A stretch of 64,000 bases of DNA from Desmodesmus armatus (lineage: Eukaryota > Chlorophyta > Chlorophyceae > Sphaeropleales > Scenedesmaceae): the NCBI GenBank assembly GCA_007449985.2, contig VIIQ02000294.1, positions 1 to 64,000 of the forward strand, in the 5' to 3' direction. The stretch's first letter is position 1. Each line of letters begins with the position of its first letter. Position numbers and translations under genes: made by a program. The notes beneath the pieces were generated by a model, which saw only the letters and a program-made list of their open reading frames with translations, searched no databases and was not told where the DNA came from. Shown here in pieces: positions 53,580-64,000 of this stretch.

Positions 53580-54520
53580 CAGCGGGTGCCACTGCCCCCC
53601 GCACCCGCTGCTGGGGTCTGGGTCAGCGCAATTGACCAGCAGTGCGTCTCTGGGTACCACTTGCGCTGGGCCTTTTTGTGTCATCCGTGCTGCTGTGGTG
53701 TGTTGCTGCGCATGTTGCCACGGGTGTGGGGCTGGACCTGTGCTGCAGCCGGGCTGACAGGGACAGCTTTAGGCAGAAGTCTGGCTTCCTCTAGCCAGTC
53801 TTTCTTCTTTTAGATAGTTCCACTTTGCGCCCAATCTCACCCTAATAAGCTGTATTTTTAATCCTCTATTTAGAAGTGCTGGGTACATAGCACTGCCTAG
53901 CCTTCGGCTAGTGCTTCGCCCTTGCCTGCCTTCTTACCTAAAGGCCTGAGTGCATGTGGTGGGAGGCTGTGTTGGCTGCACGCACTGTGCTGCTGACCGT
54001 CATCTCAGTCTTCTCTCTCCCCATCATGGGGCAGCGGGCTGCGTCAGCGCTACTACTCTAGAGATCTGTGCTGAGCTTGCTGCTGGTGTTATTGGCTAGC
54101 GCTGTGCTGCAGACTGCATTCCAGCCATACACTGAGCGCACGCTGCACCGCATGCACCATGTGTCAACAGCCTACCTAGCAGCTACCACCATGGGGGCGC
54201 TTGCAATGTTTGCGTATGAAATTCAGGAGTCCACTGCGTATGCGCTGCGCATTGCAATCACGGTGCTGGTGTTTGTGGTCAACCTGGTGTTTGTGGGTTG
54301 GTGCTGCCTGAAGCTGACGCCTGCACTCAAGGCAATGCTGGGCGCGCTCTTTGCCATGGCCAAGGAGTGGATGTTGCATGGTGTGCGGTGTGCATTTGCG
54401 TGCTTGGGCTGTCCAAGTAATGCAAGCCAGCGTGCTGCGCGTCGTGTGGGCGGCAGCGCAGGGCAGCACGGTGAGGAAAGCAAGGACCCCAGCACCCTGG
54501 GCCCTGCTGAGCGTGTGTAG
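53580..54520 (+). pseudogene. 5'-truncated copy of the membrane-protein gene, with insertion
   Basis: It matches the last ~260 codons of the family (SAIDQQC.SGYHLRWA onward). It starts abruptly at ~53580, has degenerate sequence to 53793, a ~141-bp unrelated insertion (53794-53934), and then a tail almost identical to 62524-63103. The frame after 54068 is open (LSLLLVLLASAVLQTAFQPY to ...SKDPSTLGPAERV). It shares the TAG and the rearranged junction (54018-54067) with the other damaged copy. Confidence 0.85.
53794..53934. other. AT-rich insertion, possibly organelle DNA
   Basis: It interrupts homology between TGGCTTCCTCT and ACCTAAAGGCCTGAGTGCAT. It is AT-richer than its surroundings and has small hairpins (CTAGCC TTC GGCTAG; AGTGCT GGGTACAT AGCACT) and TAGTGCTTCGCCCTTGCCTG, a style common in green-algal organelle intergenic repeats. 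Organelle origin is inference. Confidence 0.45.
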
Positions 54521-55417
54521 CCCTGAGGTCTGCTTTTTTGAGTGTGTGGAGTGTGGTGGAGTGTGGCGGCGGCATGCTCACTTTTCTGAATGCTTGTGTG
54601 GATGGCAGCATGTTGTGGACAGCCCTTTTCCTGCAGCTCGCCTGAGACAGTTCATATCTCGAGAACACCACCTGTTGGTTGCCTACCTGGTGGATTGCGG
54701 CCAACTCACCGGCAGGAGGGAACCACAACCCAGCAGAGTATGACTGAAACTGCAGCAGGACTGCTGCTGCTGGTATTGAAAGAGCTCACCATTTCTTTAC
54801 AGGCAGTCACTGGGCACCCCATCCGGGGTGCACATGGTATAGCATTATCCAGGCCTGGGCCGGTCTGGATAAGGTGCACACTTGGGGTTACCGTGATTCT
54901 TTCTGCTCGTTGGCTCATGGCAGCTTTGGCAACTTTCTTGTGCCAACGCCGGCCAGTGGCCCGTGGCTCATGAGGCTGATGGGAATGCCTCTTTAGCAGA
55001 AGCTAGTAACACTGCTCATGACCATGGAGCTGGCTTACAGCAGCTGTGCTGGCCCAGCACATCAGCACCACAGGGGTTGCAGGAAGATGCAGCCACACTC
55101 AGCGAGTGCTTCAGGCATGATACTTTCAACTATGATGGTGCCCATGGGGGCTGCCTGCAGCTTGCTGCGCACCTGTGTGGCTGAGGGCAAAGAACTGTGA
55201 CTGCTGCACTCAGTCCTGGCCAGAGCACGGTCCAGAGAAGACCAGAGAAGTCCAGAGAACTTCCTTCGCAGACAGCCAGTGCTGCTCCTCAGTGACACTT
55301 CCGTAAGTCTTTGACAGGCTGATGTCCATATCAGGAGCACTGCGAGATAGTCTGTGAGCCATAGGGAAGTTGGTTCCAACAGCTGCTGCTGTTGTTGTCT
55401 GCATACATCACTCCAGT
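53941..55417. repeat. Direct segmental duplication, left copy
   Basis: It matches 62524-64000 at an offset of exactly 8583 bp with about a dozen differences (>99% identity), covering the gene tail and ~900 bp of downstream sequence. The right copy runs off the window, so the full length is unknown. Confidence 0.9.
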
Positions 55418-57750
55418 CGCTTGCACCCTTGACTGCTAAGCTCGTCAGCAGTAATGGTGACATGAAAGGTTCCACGTGCCAAACATCGGCGAGGCTGGCA
55501 TGCCTTCACGGTACACGGCGCGGGAGGCTAAAGGGAAGGGGCAGGACAGAGCTCGTTAACTGCACGTCTACGAGGCATATATCTAAAGGTGAATTGAATG
55601 ATGATTGTTGATATTGGATCGAAACCTATAGGTTGAGAGCCTAATACGTTGCTAAGGTCACACCCCCACACATGACAGCCAAAAAGTTGTCTGCATTCCG
55701 TTCCCAAAAGTGCCGCACGCAGCCCTGGCGGGATGATTCTGAATAAAATAGGATAAAGATGATATTGATAATAGTGAGAAACGTGCCCGACGCTGGTGCT
55801 GGGATATCGCCACTGCCATCAGCGGATGCCGGGACAAATGCAAACTGGACACCCCACACGACATTCGTGCGAAGCTATAGAGCATAGCTGGTGCACGTGT
55901 GCTCCGTGAAACTGCGCCAGTGAAAAGCCATCGAGACTATATACATGAACAGTTTCCGTGAATGACAACGAACGTGAGCTTAGCCTTTGGAAAGCATGTG
56001 CATTGCAGATTATGCATCATAGTGTCATCCGGTAAGGCAGTGAAACACCCTGTAGCTTCGAATATTTTCGGACATTTGATCGGTTACGAGATCCGCCGGC
56101 AACCGTCGTCCAACGTTGGACTGCGCATGACTGACTTTTGGTAAAAATTACCAACCGTTATCTGCGGTGCTGCTGTGTGATTGCGAGTTCTCAAAACCGC
56201 CCCCCTGTGTTCATTAACCTGATAAGAGGCAGTAGCTGCAGCGGCAGCTGTGTAGCACACTGCAACTGCAGCAGCACCCCTGCAGCAGCACCCCAGCAGC
56301 AGCAACCTGTGCCACAGCTGGATAGGAGCAGCACTCGGCACTGGGGCAGAACAAGAACACCCCCCGTCTTGAACAATGTTTGATAGGGTTTCGATCCAGC
56401 ACTGACGCCACCTGGGCGTTAGCCGTTCTATGGCAGCTTCGTTGAGGGACATACTTCATCGAGTCATATTATGGCGCTCAAGGCGTGGCTCAAGGTCTCA
56501 GCACCAGGTCTCATTCAATCTCAGCTGAGCAGCACCAGACTTGTTGGAAGTGTGCCCAACGGCTATTGATGGTCCACATCACTGTTTGCATGGCTGCCAG
56601 GCCTGATGGCATTGTAGCAGTTCGGCATGTTGAGGGTGCTATGGCTTGAGCTGGTGATCAGCACAGCGGCTGCAGGTGTTCCCCCATGAGCCTCTGGCTC
56701 CCTTGTGGGTGGCTCAGCAAAAGCTGAGCCAATTACTGTAACTGTAACTGTAACGTGCTCACCTGATAGGTGACATGGCAAGGCTTGTGCATGCGCAGTG
56801 AAGCAACCTGCGAGGTGTCACAGATTGTTGGACACAATCTGTAAGAATGAGCCATTTGCTGTGCAGGCATGGTGACTCAGTGTACGGCCAGATGCCATCC
56901 TCGCAACTTGCGAGAGTGTACAAAGGATTACCGCGGGTGTACATATCAGCACAGAGGCGCATGTTACTTGTTACACACAGGCATCAGTCCCACTCCCATA
57001 GGCTGCATGGTGATTCACATGGTGGGGGGAATCCCAGGCGGGGGGCATAGGCAGGCTGCAAAATCCAGCACCACAACTGGCAATCTGTCCAGCGCGCGTG
57101 CTGACAATCCGGGTGCACAAACTGTGGGCTGCAACCCATGGATTGCCACAATGCCACAATGCCACAATGCAGCTGCGCACAATGCCACAATGCAGCTGCG
57201 CAACCTAATGCAATGCATCAGCGCAACAGTGTTGCAAGGCACCCACACAAATGCCTGGCAGCATGACAACGGGCCTCAGCATCAACTGACTGGTGTCCAG
57301 CCTAGCCCACCCGGGGTGACACAATGCACTGCATGCAGCCTTGGCAAGGCTTATCAGGCCTTGTCAAACCACTGTCTGGATTCAATCAGTTCAAGCCAAC
57401 CTGTCCCGGACAGGTGGCACCTTCGAAATGGCGGCCACAATGCAGCTCTGCCTAACATAACAATGCATTTCATCAGTTACTCATTGCGCGTTGCCACACA
57501 CGTGACTCACACGTTATGTGGCGTAACGTCAATTCTCTCAAACATCTGCCGCAAACATCAGCCACGAAAGCCTGAAGGGGCCCCGTGCCCTAAGTGTTGG
57601 GGCAGCACATAGCCGTAAAGCCAGCCGTGCAGGACACCTGTGCCTCGCCTTTAGCGGGCCTCCCCACAGAAGAGGAACTAGGGTAGCAGCCTGGAGCTCC
57701 AGCTCCGTCACAGCAGGCGGTGGTTAATTCATCCATCCCGTAGCAATCTG
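55418..57750. other. Intergenic stretch with repeats; no gene supported
   Basis: It holds a CAG/CTG-rich block (56230-56320), the dispersed repeat at 56680-56757, a 9-bp-stem hairpin ACAGATTGT/ACAATCTGT (56820-56842) and a CCACAATG-type short repeat (57148-57200). The 247-codon frame at 56869-57612 has His/Asn/Cys-biased composition from these repeats and no recognised domain. Confidence 0.5.
56680..56757 (+). repeat. Short dispersed repeat with (ACTGTA)n tail, copy 3
   Basis: CCATGAGCCTCTGGCTCCC, a GGCTCAGC/GCTGAGCC hairpin, then CCAATTACTGTAACTGTAAC. It matches the order CATGAGCC..TGGCTC ... CCAATTACTGTA at 12148-12207. A terminal hexamer repeat is typical of a SINE or LINE 3' end. Confidence 0.6.
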
Positions 57751-57757
57751 CGTCAGT

Positions 57758-57967
57758 TCATTGGCAATCACTCGAGTCCCACTTTGGCTTCTGCTGCCTC
57801 ATGTCGACTGGCGGGGGACCAAAACCAACTTGCGCGGCCTGCCCCTTGCTGATATCAGATTGGGCGAGCCTGCGGGGGGTGGTGTTGCCCATCGTGTTTA
57901 ATCTTGTTGCCGCAACATTGGTGGTGGCGATGGCACAGACCAGCAGAAGCACAGTTGAGATGGCAAC
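57758..57967 (-). CDS. Small secreted peptide gene, exon 2
   Basis: After the acceptor GGCATGATGCAG, phase 0: VAISTVLLLVCAIATTNVAA then a polar tail (NTMGNTTPRRLAQSDISKGQ ... KPKWDSSDCQ) and stop. With exon 1 (MASTP) it gives a 74-residue protein whose first ~25 residues are a good signal peptide. One N-glycosylation site and a dibasic RR are present. Function unknown; a signal or wall peptide is an inference. Confidence 0.55.
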   Translation of the reverse strand, partial: VAISTVLLLVCAIATTNVAATRLNTMGNTTPRRLAQSDISKGQAAQVGFGPPPVDMRQQKPKWDSSDCQ

Positions 57968-58201
57968 CTGCATCATGCCCCCGGAGGGGCAAGAATGGGG
58001 GTGGCAGCAGCCAGTGGAGGTGTCAGGACAGCTCGTGCAGCTACTGGGTGCACAGGAGCGCCAGGTACAGCATTGTTTAGGCCAGCAAAGCATGTGTACA
58101 TGAGGATAAGGCCAGCTGCAGCGGAGCATTGCGAGGAGCAAACTGCAGCTGCAGCCTGCCAGAAGTTCTCGAAAGACCGAACAAGGACGAGAGCGTCTTA
58201 C

Positions 58202-58216
58202 CGGAGTGCTTGCCAT
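58202..58216 (-). CDS. Small secreted peptide gene, exon 1
   Basis: ATGGCAAGCACTCCG followed by GTAAGA. Splicing in phase 0 over a 234-bp intron to 57967 creates MASTPVAISTVLLLVCAIAT. An alternative is to start at the unspliced MMQVAIST at 57976. Confidence 0.5.
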
Positions 58217-58900
58217 GGTGATCTTCTAGTGTTGTTTGCCTGTGGAGACCGGAGGAGAGGTGGTGAGGGCGTTGCGATTCGTCGGGGTCTGCAGAGTCCA
58301 GCTAGAGCGCAGTGAATATGCGAGTATGAACAAGAATTGATGATTGTAGTGAAGTACTTGAAGTCGACTGGCAAGGAGATGCTCCAAACAGCTGGAAGCG
58401 GGGGTGTTAGTTCATTTCGGACAGCGCAACGTGACAGACCGGGTCACCACGGAATGGCGCTGGAAGGCGGCATATTGAATCAGCCTTGGATCAGCGGGGT
58501 CAGATCGGGGCAAGATTGCGAGAAATGTAGCATTTGTTTAATGGTCAAGCGCTGATCCAATTGGGTATTGCAACACGGCATCCATATCAATCCTGCAATG
58601 TGGCCATGGCTCAAGCTCCGACCACCTGCACCAGCCTCCCATGTATTGGATTGTTGATGCTGGATCAAGAGCTGTCCAAGGTTTCGATGTTGTTTTTGGA
58701 GGCAGTGTCCTGCCCTCTCAACAGCGGCTGCTGTGAACCTCTGCTTCGCAATTAGCATGTTGCGACCAGAAGTCAGCGATAGCAAATGACGCGAATGCAC
58801 CATCCGTTTCTCCACGGACTGGTCATCATGATTCAACTCGCCGGCCTTCCAGCAGCCGCTCCTTGGAGGATGACTAACAAACCAGACCGAGGCTGACACG

Positions 58901-58920
58901 ATGTTTCGTTCCCTGCTTCG
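58901..58920 (+). pseudogene. Exon 1 of the damaged membrane-protein copy
   Basis: ATGTTTCGTTCCCTGCTTCG is followed by GCATGT where the intact copy has GTATGT. Splicing to 59411 (490-bp intron) gives MFRSLLRCSSSLDLLIWLSL, again a signal peptide in phase 2. The weak GC donor may be a damage mark. Confidence 0.65.
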
Positions 58921-59410
58921 GCATGTCACGTATCACATTGACTGCTTGGAAAATCTTGTTCACGATCAATTACGCAGCTTTCGATGTCCACACAAGCTCT
59001 TGATGAGCGACGCTTGAAGCACATCAACACTCGCGACAACTCAGAGCAAACATGGTGGGCGCACACTGCCCTTTCAGGTGGGTATGCAGAGCTGGAACTT
59101 CCAGGCTCACAAGTACCCCAAGCGAGCTGCTTGCAAACAGCTAGTGGCGTGCTGTTGGCTCAGCCAGGCACCCAAAGCTGAGCATCACAAGGGGGATGTG
59201 CTGACAGGGCCGGCTGGCAGCCTTGTCATGGGATTTCATTGCTGGCACTGGAAGCATCATGTGATGTGTGCATGGCAGGCTGCATGGCTTGTGGTGATTT
59301 GCAGCACTATCATGTACCCCACGGCTCATGCGGCATGCCAAGTGGCTTTCAGGGTCTGACTGTTCTTGCGCTGTTCCTGCGCTGTTGCTGCTGTGCCCGC
59401 TGCCCTGCAG

Positions 59411-62400
59411 GTGTTCCTCGTCTTTGGATCTACTCATATGGCTGTCTCTGCTGTGCCTCTGCATGGCTTTGGTCAATGCCCAGCCCCAGGGAGCAACACC
59501 CCACTGCAAGCTCACAATCATCGGGGGTGATGACGGCAAGCTGCAGCAGGCAAGCATGGCCTGCACTGGTAGCCCCAAACAGCCACTGTCCTCCTCAACT
59601 CCACACACCTGGGGCCTTTCAAGAGCAGCTTCACTGGTGTCAGCCTGACTGCCAGCTGTGAGTCCAAGGTGACTCAGGGATACCCCTGCCTGATCACCAT
59701 ATGCAGCGGCTCCATGGTGTTACAAGACAGCAGAGTGTCAGGGGTGCGAGGTATCTCATTGAACGCCCTGCTGTGTGTGGTGCATGACAGCAGGCTGGAG
59801 GTGCATGGTGGCACCTTTGACAACAACCAGGTCAGGCCACTGATGGTTGGTGACCAAGCAAGTGTGGTGCTTCATGCCAGCAATGTCTCAAAAAACAATG
59901 TTCGCAACAGTTCTGGTGGTGGTATGTGGGTGGAGGGTGGTGCGCATGTGACGATCAAAGGTGGCAGCATGGTGCAGGACAATATCGCAGGCAAGTATGG
60001 TGGAGTAGTTATCGTGGGAGACAATGCGCGTGTCGTCGTTGCCGATGGCAGTACTGTTAGCAACAACATTGCTTTGCAGGAAGTCGGTGGAGGGATGCTT
60101 GCACTGGACAACTCTACTATCACCGTCATTGGTGGTAGCAGTGTGCACCACAACATGGCCAACAGGAGTGGTGGGGGTATTGCGTTGGTTGACAGTGCTG
60201 CAGTGACCATTGACCATGGCAGTGTGCACAACAACACTGCTGCTTATTTTGGTGGGGGGGTGCATGTGTCTGACAGTGCCCACGTCACTGTCAAAAACGG
60301 CAGTATTGTCAGCAGCAACAATGCTTTGCAGGGATGGGGTGGAGGCGTGTATGCATCTGGGGATGCAACCGTCACCCTTGCTGGTGGCAGCAGTGTGCAC
60401 CACAACATGGCCAACATGAGTGGTGGGGGTGTTGTTGTTATCGAAAATGCTGTGGTGACCATGCACAACAGCAGTGTCCACAACAACACTGCTGGTAGCT
60501 TTGGTGGTGGCTTGTATGCTCAAAACACCTCCAAGGTGACCATCACCAACAGCAGCATGTCTAGCAACACAGCAAGGAGTGGCCCTGGTGGAGGGTTGTA
60601 TGCACAGGGCAATGCTGATATCAATTTCACCGGTGGTAGCGGTGTGCACCACAACAAGGCCAACAGAAGTGGTGGGGGTGTTGTGGTTGCTGAGAGTGTT
60701 GTGGTGACCATCCTCAACAGCACAGTCCGAGGCAACACTGCAGATGCTGGAGGTGGCATAGCGGAATCTCGAGGTGCGTGTGTGGTGCTTGGCAGTAGTT
60801 GTCGCATCTTCAACAACCGGGCCCTGAATGGCTCTGGTGGGGGCATCGATGTTGCTGGGGGTGCGGTGATGACCATCACTAGCTGTAGCATAGCCAACAA
60901 CAGCTGCACAGGCGGTGTCGGGGGAGGCCTTTCTGCTGGTATGTGGGGGGAGGGTATCCGCTTTGGCACTATGGGGCGATTAGATGGTGATGCACATGGC
61001 ATTGGTCGGAGCAACTCTAGCGACCGTGTCACAGTCATTGATAGCAGCATCACCAACAACACCAGCAATGGTGCTGCTGGTGGTGGTTTGGCAGCGGTTG
61101 GAATGTCGGCGGTCATGCTGACCAATGGTACTTCTGTTATAGGCAACAGAGCTATTAATGGCTCAGGTGGAGCAGTGCTGGTCATGGGGTCTGCATGGTT
61201 TGAGGCAGACAGCACAGTTACTGTTGCTGACAATAGTGTGCCTCGTGGCTTTGTTGGCAGCACAATTGTTGTGTTTGATACTGCTGACATTTCCCTTCCC
61301 CTGCATGGTCAGCTAACAAAGTGCAGCAGTGGTGTGTACCTGGGCAGGACCCCTTGTGGTGTTGGTGAGACCCTGCAACATGATGTCTGCATGTGCTGCC
61401 CTCCCCACACATTCAGTTTCACCAACACCACCAACACCTGCACACACTGCCCACCCAATGCTGAATGTCATGGCGCAAGCATTGTGGAGCCGCTGCCTGG
61501 TTATTGGTCGTCCGCCCCTACCTCTGTGCAGATGCACCGCTGTCCTTTATTTAAGACTGCGTGTGAGTATGTTGATGATTCTCAATCCTGCAAGCCTGGG
61601 TACCGCGGGACCTTGTGTGGTGACTGCCAGCTGCCAGAGTATGGCATGTTGAGCCCTATGCGGTGTGGCAGGTGCATGCGCCCCCCTGTGCAGCTTGGGC
61701 TGTACCTGTTCCTGAGCTCTTTGACAACTTCGTTTGTCACCTACACGGTCCATGCCACCTGGCAGGAGAACCTGAGAGGGGACCACACAGTCCTCATCAC
61801 TGACAATATCAAGGTGCTGGTGTTGTTCCTGCAGTACCTTGTCATCATAGGCAGTGTGTCAGTGCCGTGGCCGCTGTCTGATGTGCAGCAGTCGCTGCAG
61901 GCTGTAGGAATTGTAGTCACCATGGGGACAGGACAGGCATTGTCGCTCGATTGCTGGTTGTATTACTATGTTGGCAACAGTGTGCTTCCCGTCGCCATTC
62001 AGCGCTTGTTGGTGTACTTCCTGGCACCTGCGTTTGTGTTGGTGGTAGTGTTGGCGCTGCAGTGGTTGTGGTGGGCCATGCTGCGCTGGTTGGTGCCTCT
62101 GTTCAGGCAGTCGAGGCGGGGCGCAAGTTCCACACAGTCTAGCAGGCAGAGCCCTTGGCTGCTGCTGCGCAAGCTGCCTGTGACTGTGCTGGTAGTGCTT
62201 TACTATGCCTTCCCCACCCTGGTTCGCGCTTCCCTCAGCTTTTTTGCATGCCTCACGATTGACGTGCCTTTGGCTTCTCTCTCTGATGTGCCAATGGGTG
62301 CCACCGCCACCCTCACCCACTGCTGGGGTTACTGGGTCAGCGCAATCGACCAGCAATGTTTTTCTGGGTATCACCTGCGCTGGGCCATGGGCCTTGGTCT

Positions 62401-63103
62401 GCCCTCTGTTCTGCTATGGTGTGTTGCTGTGCCTGTTGCCATGGGTGTGGGGCTGTACCTGTACCGCAGCCGGGCTGACAGCGACAGGTTCAGGGAGCAG
62501 TTTGGCTTTCTGTACCGCACCTATAGGCCTGAGTGCATGTGGTGGGAGGCTGTGTGGGCTGCACGCACTGTGCTGCTGACCGTCATCTCAGTCTTCTCTC
62601 TCCCCATCATGGGGCAGCGGGCTGCGTCAGCGCTACTACTCTAGAGATCTGTGCTGAGCTTGCTGCTGGTGTTATTGGCTAGCGCTGTGCTGCAGACTGC
62701 ATTCCAGCCATACACTGAGCGCACGCTGCACCGCATGCACCATGTGTCAACCGCTTGCCTAGCAGCTACCACCCTTGGGGCGCTTGCAATGTTTGCGTAT
62801 GAAATTCAGGAGTCCACTGCGTATGCGCTGCGCATTGCAATCACGGTGCTGGTGTTTGTGGTCAACCTGGTGTTTGTGGGTTGGTGCTGCCTGAAGCTGA
62901 CGCCTGCACTCAAAGCAATGCTGGGCGCGCTCTTTGCCATGGCCAAGGAGTGGATGTTGCATGGTGTGCGGTGTGCATTTGCGTGCTTGGGCTGTCCAAG
63001 TAATGCAAGCCAGCGTGCTGCGCGTCGTGTGGGCGGCAGCGCAGGGCAGCACGGTGAGGAAAGCAAGGACCCCAGCACCCTGGGCCCTGCTGAGCGTGTG
63101 TAG
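59411..63103 (+). pseudogene. Beta-helix / multi-pass membrane protein, damaged copy
   Basis: It is homologous along its length to the intact gene at 49173-53396. Damage: a frame break near 59573 (one A short in an AAA run; the frame recovers as TATVLLNSTH), and a rearranged junction at 62601-62650 that puts TAG at 62642-62644 in the middle of the membrane domain. Between them, 59669-62641 is open for 991 codons, with beta-helix repeats (HHNMANRSGGG, NNTAAYFGGG), the Cys-rich region (CCPPHTFSFTNTTNTCTHCP, CKPGYRGTLCGDC) and about six helices. The tail 62651-63103 continues in another frame. It could still make a truncated protein. Confidence 0.8.
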
Positions 63104-64000
63104 CCCTGAGGTCTGCTTTTTTGAGTGTGTGGAGTGTGGTGGAGTGTGGCAGCGGCATGCTCACTTTTCTGAATGCTTGTGTGGATGGCAGCATGTTGTG
63201 GACAGCCCTTTTCCTGCAGCTCGCCTGAGACAGTTCATATCTCGAGAGCACCACCTGTTGGTTGCCTACCTGGTGGATTGCGGCCAACTCACCGGCAGGA
63301 GGGAACCACAACCCAGCAGAGTATGACTGAAACTGCAGCAGGACTGCTGCTGCTGGTATTGAAAGAGCTCACCATTTCTTTACAGGCAGTCACTGGGCAC
63401 CCCATCCGGGGTGCACATGGTATAGCATTATCCAGGCCTGGGCCGGTCTGGATAAGGTGCACACTTGGGGTTACCGTGATTCTTTCTGCTCGTTGGCTCA
63501 TGGCAGCTTTGGCAACTTTCTTGTGCCAACGCCGGCCAGTGGCCCGTGGCTCATGAGGCTGATGGGAATGCCTCTTTAGCAGAAGCTAGTAACACTGCTC
63601 ATGACCATGGAGCTGGCTTACAGCAGCTGTGCTGGCCCAGCACATCAGCACCACAGGGGTTGCAGGAAGATGCAGCCACACTCAGCGAGTGCTTCAGGCA
63701 TGATACTTTCAACTATGATGGTGCCCATGGGGGCTGCCTGCAGCTTGCTGCGCACCTGTGTGGCTGAGGGCAAAGAACTGTGACTGCTGCACTCAGTCCT
63801 GGCCAGAGCACGGTCCAGAGAAGACCAGAGAAGTCCAGAGAACTTCCTTCGCAGACAGCCAGTGCTGCTCCTCAGTGACACTTCCGTAAGTCTTTGACAG
63901 GCTGATGTCCATATCAGGAGCACTGCGAGATAGTCTGTGGGCCATAGGGAAGTTGGTTCCAACTGCTGCTGCTGTTGTTGTCTGCATACATCACTCCAGT
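62524..64000. repeat. Direct segmental duplication, right copy
   Basis: Right partner of 53941-55417, with >99% identity over at least 1477 bp and continuing past the window end. Shared features include the TAG junction, the gene tail, and the GACCAGAGAAGTCCAGAGAA stretch. Confidence 0.9.

Noticed and set aside
56820..56842. Hairpin resembling a bacterial terminator
   Set aside because: No T-run follows and the genome is eukaryotic; kept only as an inverted repeat in the stretch description.
56869..57612. 247-codon plus-strand frame
   Set aside because: Composition follows short CCACAATG and CA-rich repeats; no domain, signal peptide or paralogue.
59888..61290. 250-codon antisense frames opposite the beta-helix repeats
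   Set aside because: Caused by the Asn/Ser/Gly repeat codons of the real gene on the plus strand.

Overview
The window looks like nuclear DNA of a green alga, most likely a chlorophycean of the Chlamydomonadales/Volvocales type (Haematococcus-like is a guess). Reasons: genes are split by GT-AG and some GC-AG introns; introns are packed with minisatellites and poly-G/poly-C runs; GCA/CAG-rich coding; two algal-type LINEs with short tandem 3' tails; and extracellular multidomain genes (C-type lectin, sushi-like, EGF, discoidin-like, beta-helix plus multi-pass membrane domain). No rRNA, tRNA, bacterial operon or CRISPR array was seen. Exon limits were read by eye from splice consensus, frame and phase, so most are models.

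Layout. 1-11 kb: a minus-strand gene of unknown function in short exons, with a Tyr/His/Lys/Gly/Asp/Glu-rich tail, running off the left edge; its introns hold tandem copies of its own exon borders, a 390-bp CCCCCG satellite and G-rich palindromes. 11-14.4 kb: mostly repeats, including a ~170-bp tandem array interrupted by a 263-bp PIF/Harbinger-type MITE. 14.4-18.2 kb: an RTE-like LINE (10-bp target duplication, broken endonuclease N-terminus). 18.86-26.33 kb: a small secreted-protein gene cut by a full-length 6.6-kb LINE with an intact 1788-codon ORF and an 8-bp target duplication; the host frame resumes on the far side. 26.6-36.9 kb: a plus-strand mosaic gene (lectin-like, C-type lectin, sushi-like, EGF, discoidin-like modules), most modules on phase 1-1 exons, with several frame breaks and two in-frame stops. 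39-40.6 kb: pieces of an amino-acid/auxin permease (AAAP) gene in an order that does not fit one gene. 40.8-47.7 kb: a nested mobile-element region, with an outer pair of inverted, palindromic CTACTACCC repeats around a 2963-bp CACTA element that has a TGT target duplication. 49.2-64 kb: a family of beta-helix/Cys-rich/multi-pass membrane protein genes: one intact minus-strand copy (1243 aa), one damaged plus-strand copy and a truncated third copy; a >1.45-kb block is repeated directly at >99% identity 8583 bp apart. A small two-exon secreted-peptide gene lies between.

The best leads are the exon-border tandem duplications, the phase-1 modular lectin gene, the nested palindrome/CACTA structure, and the repeated pattern of one-base breaks in homopolymers, which suggests that part of the apparent gene decay is assembly error.
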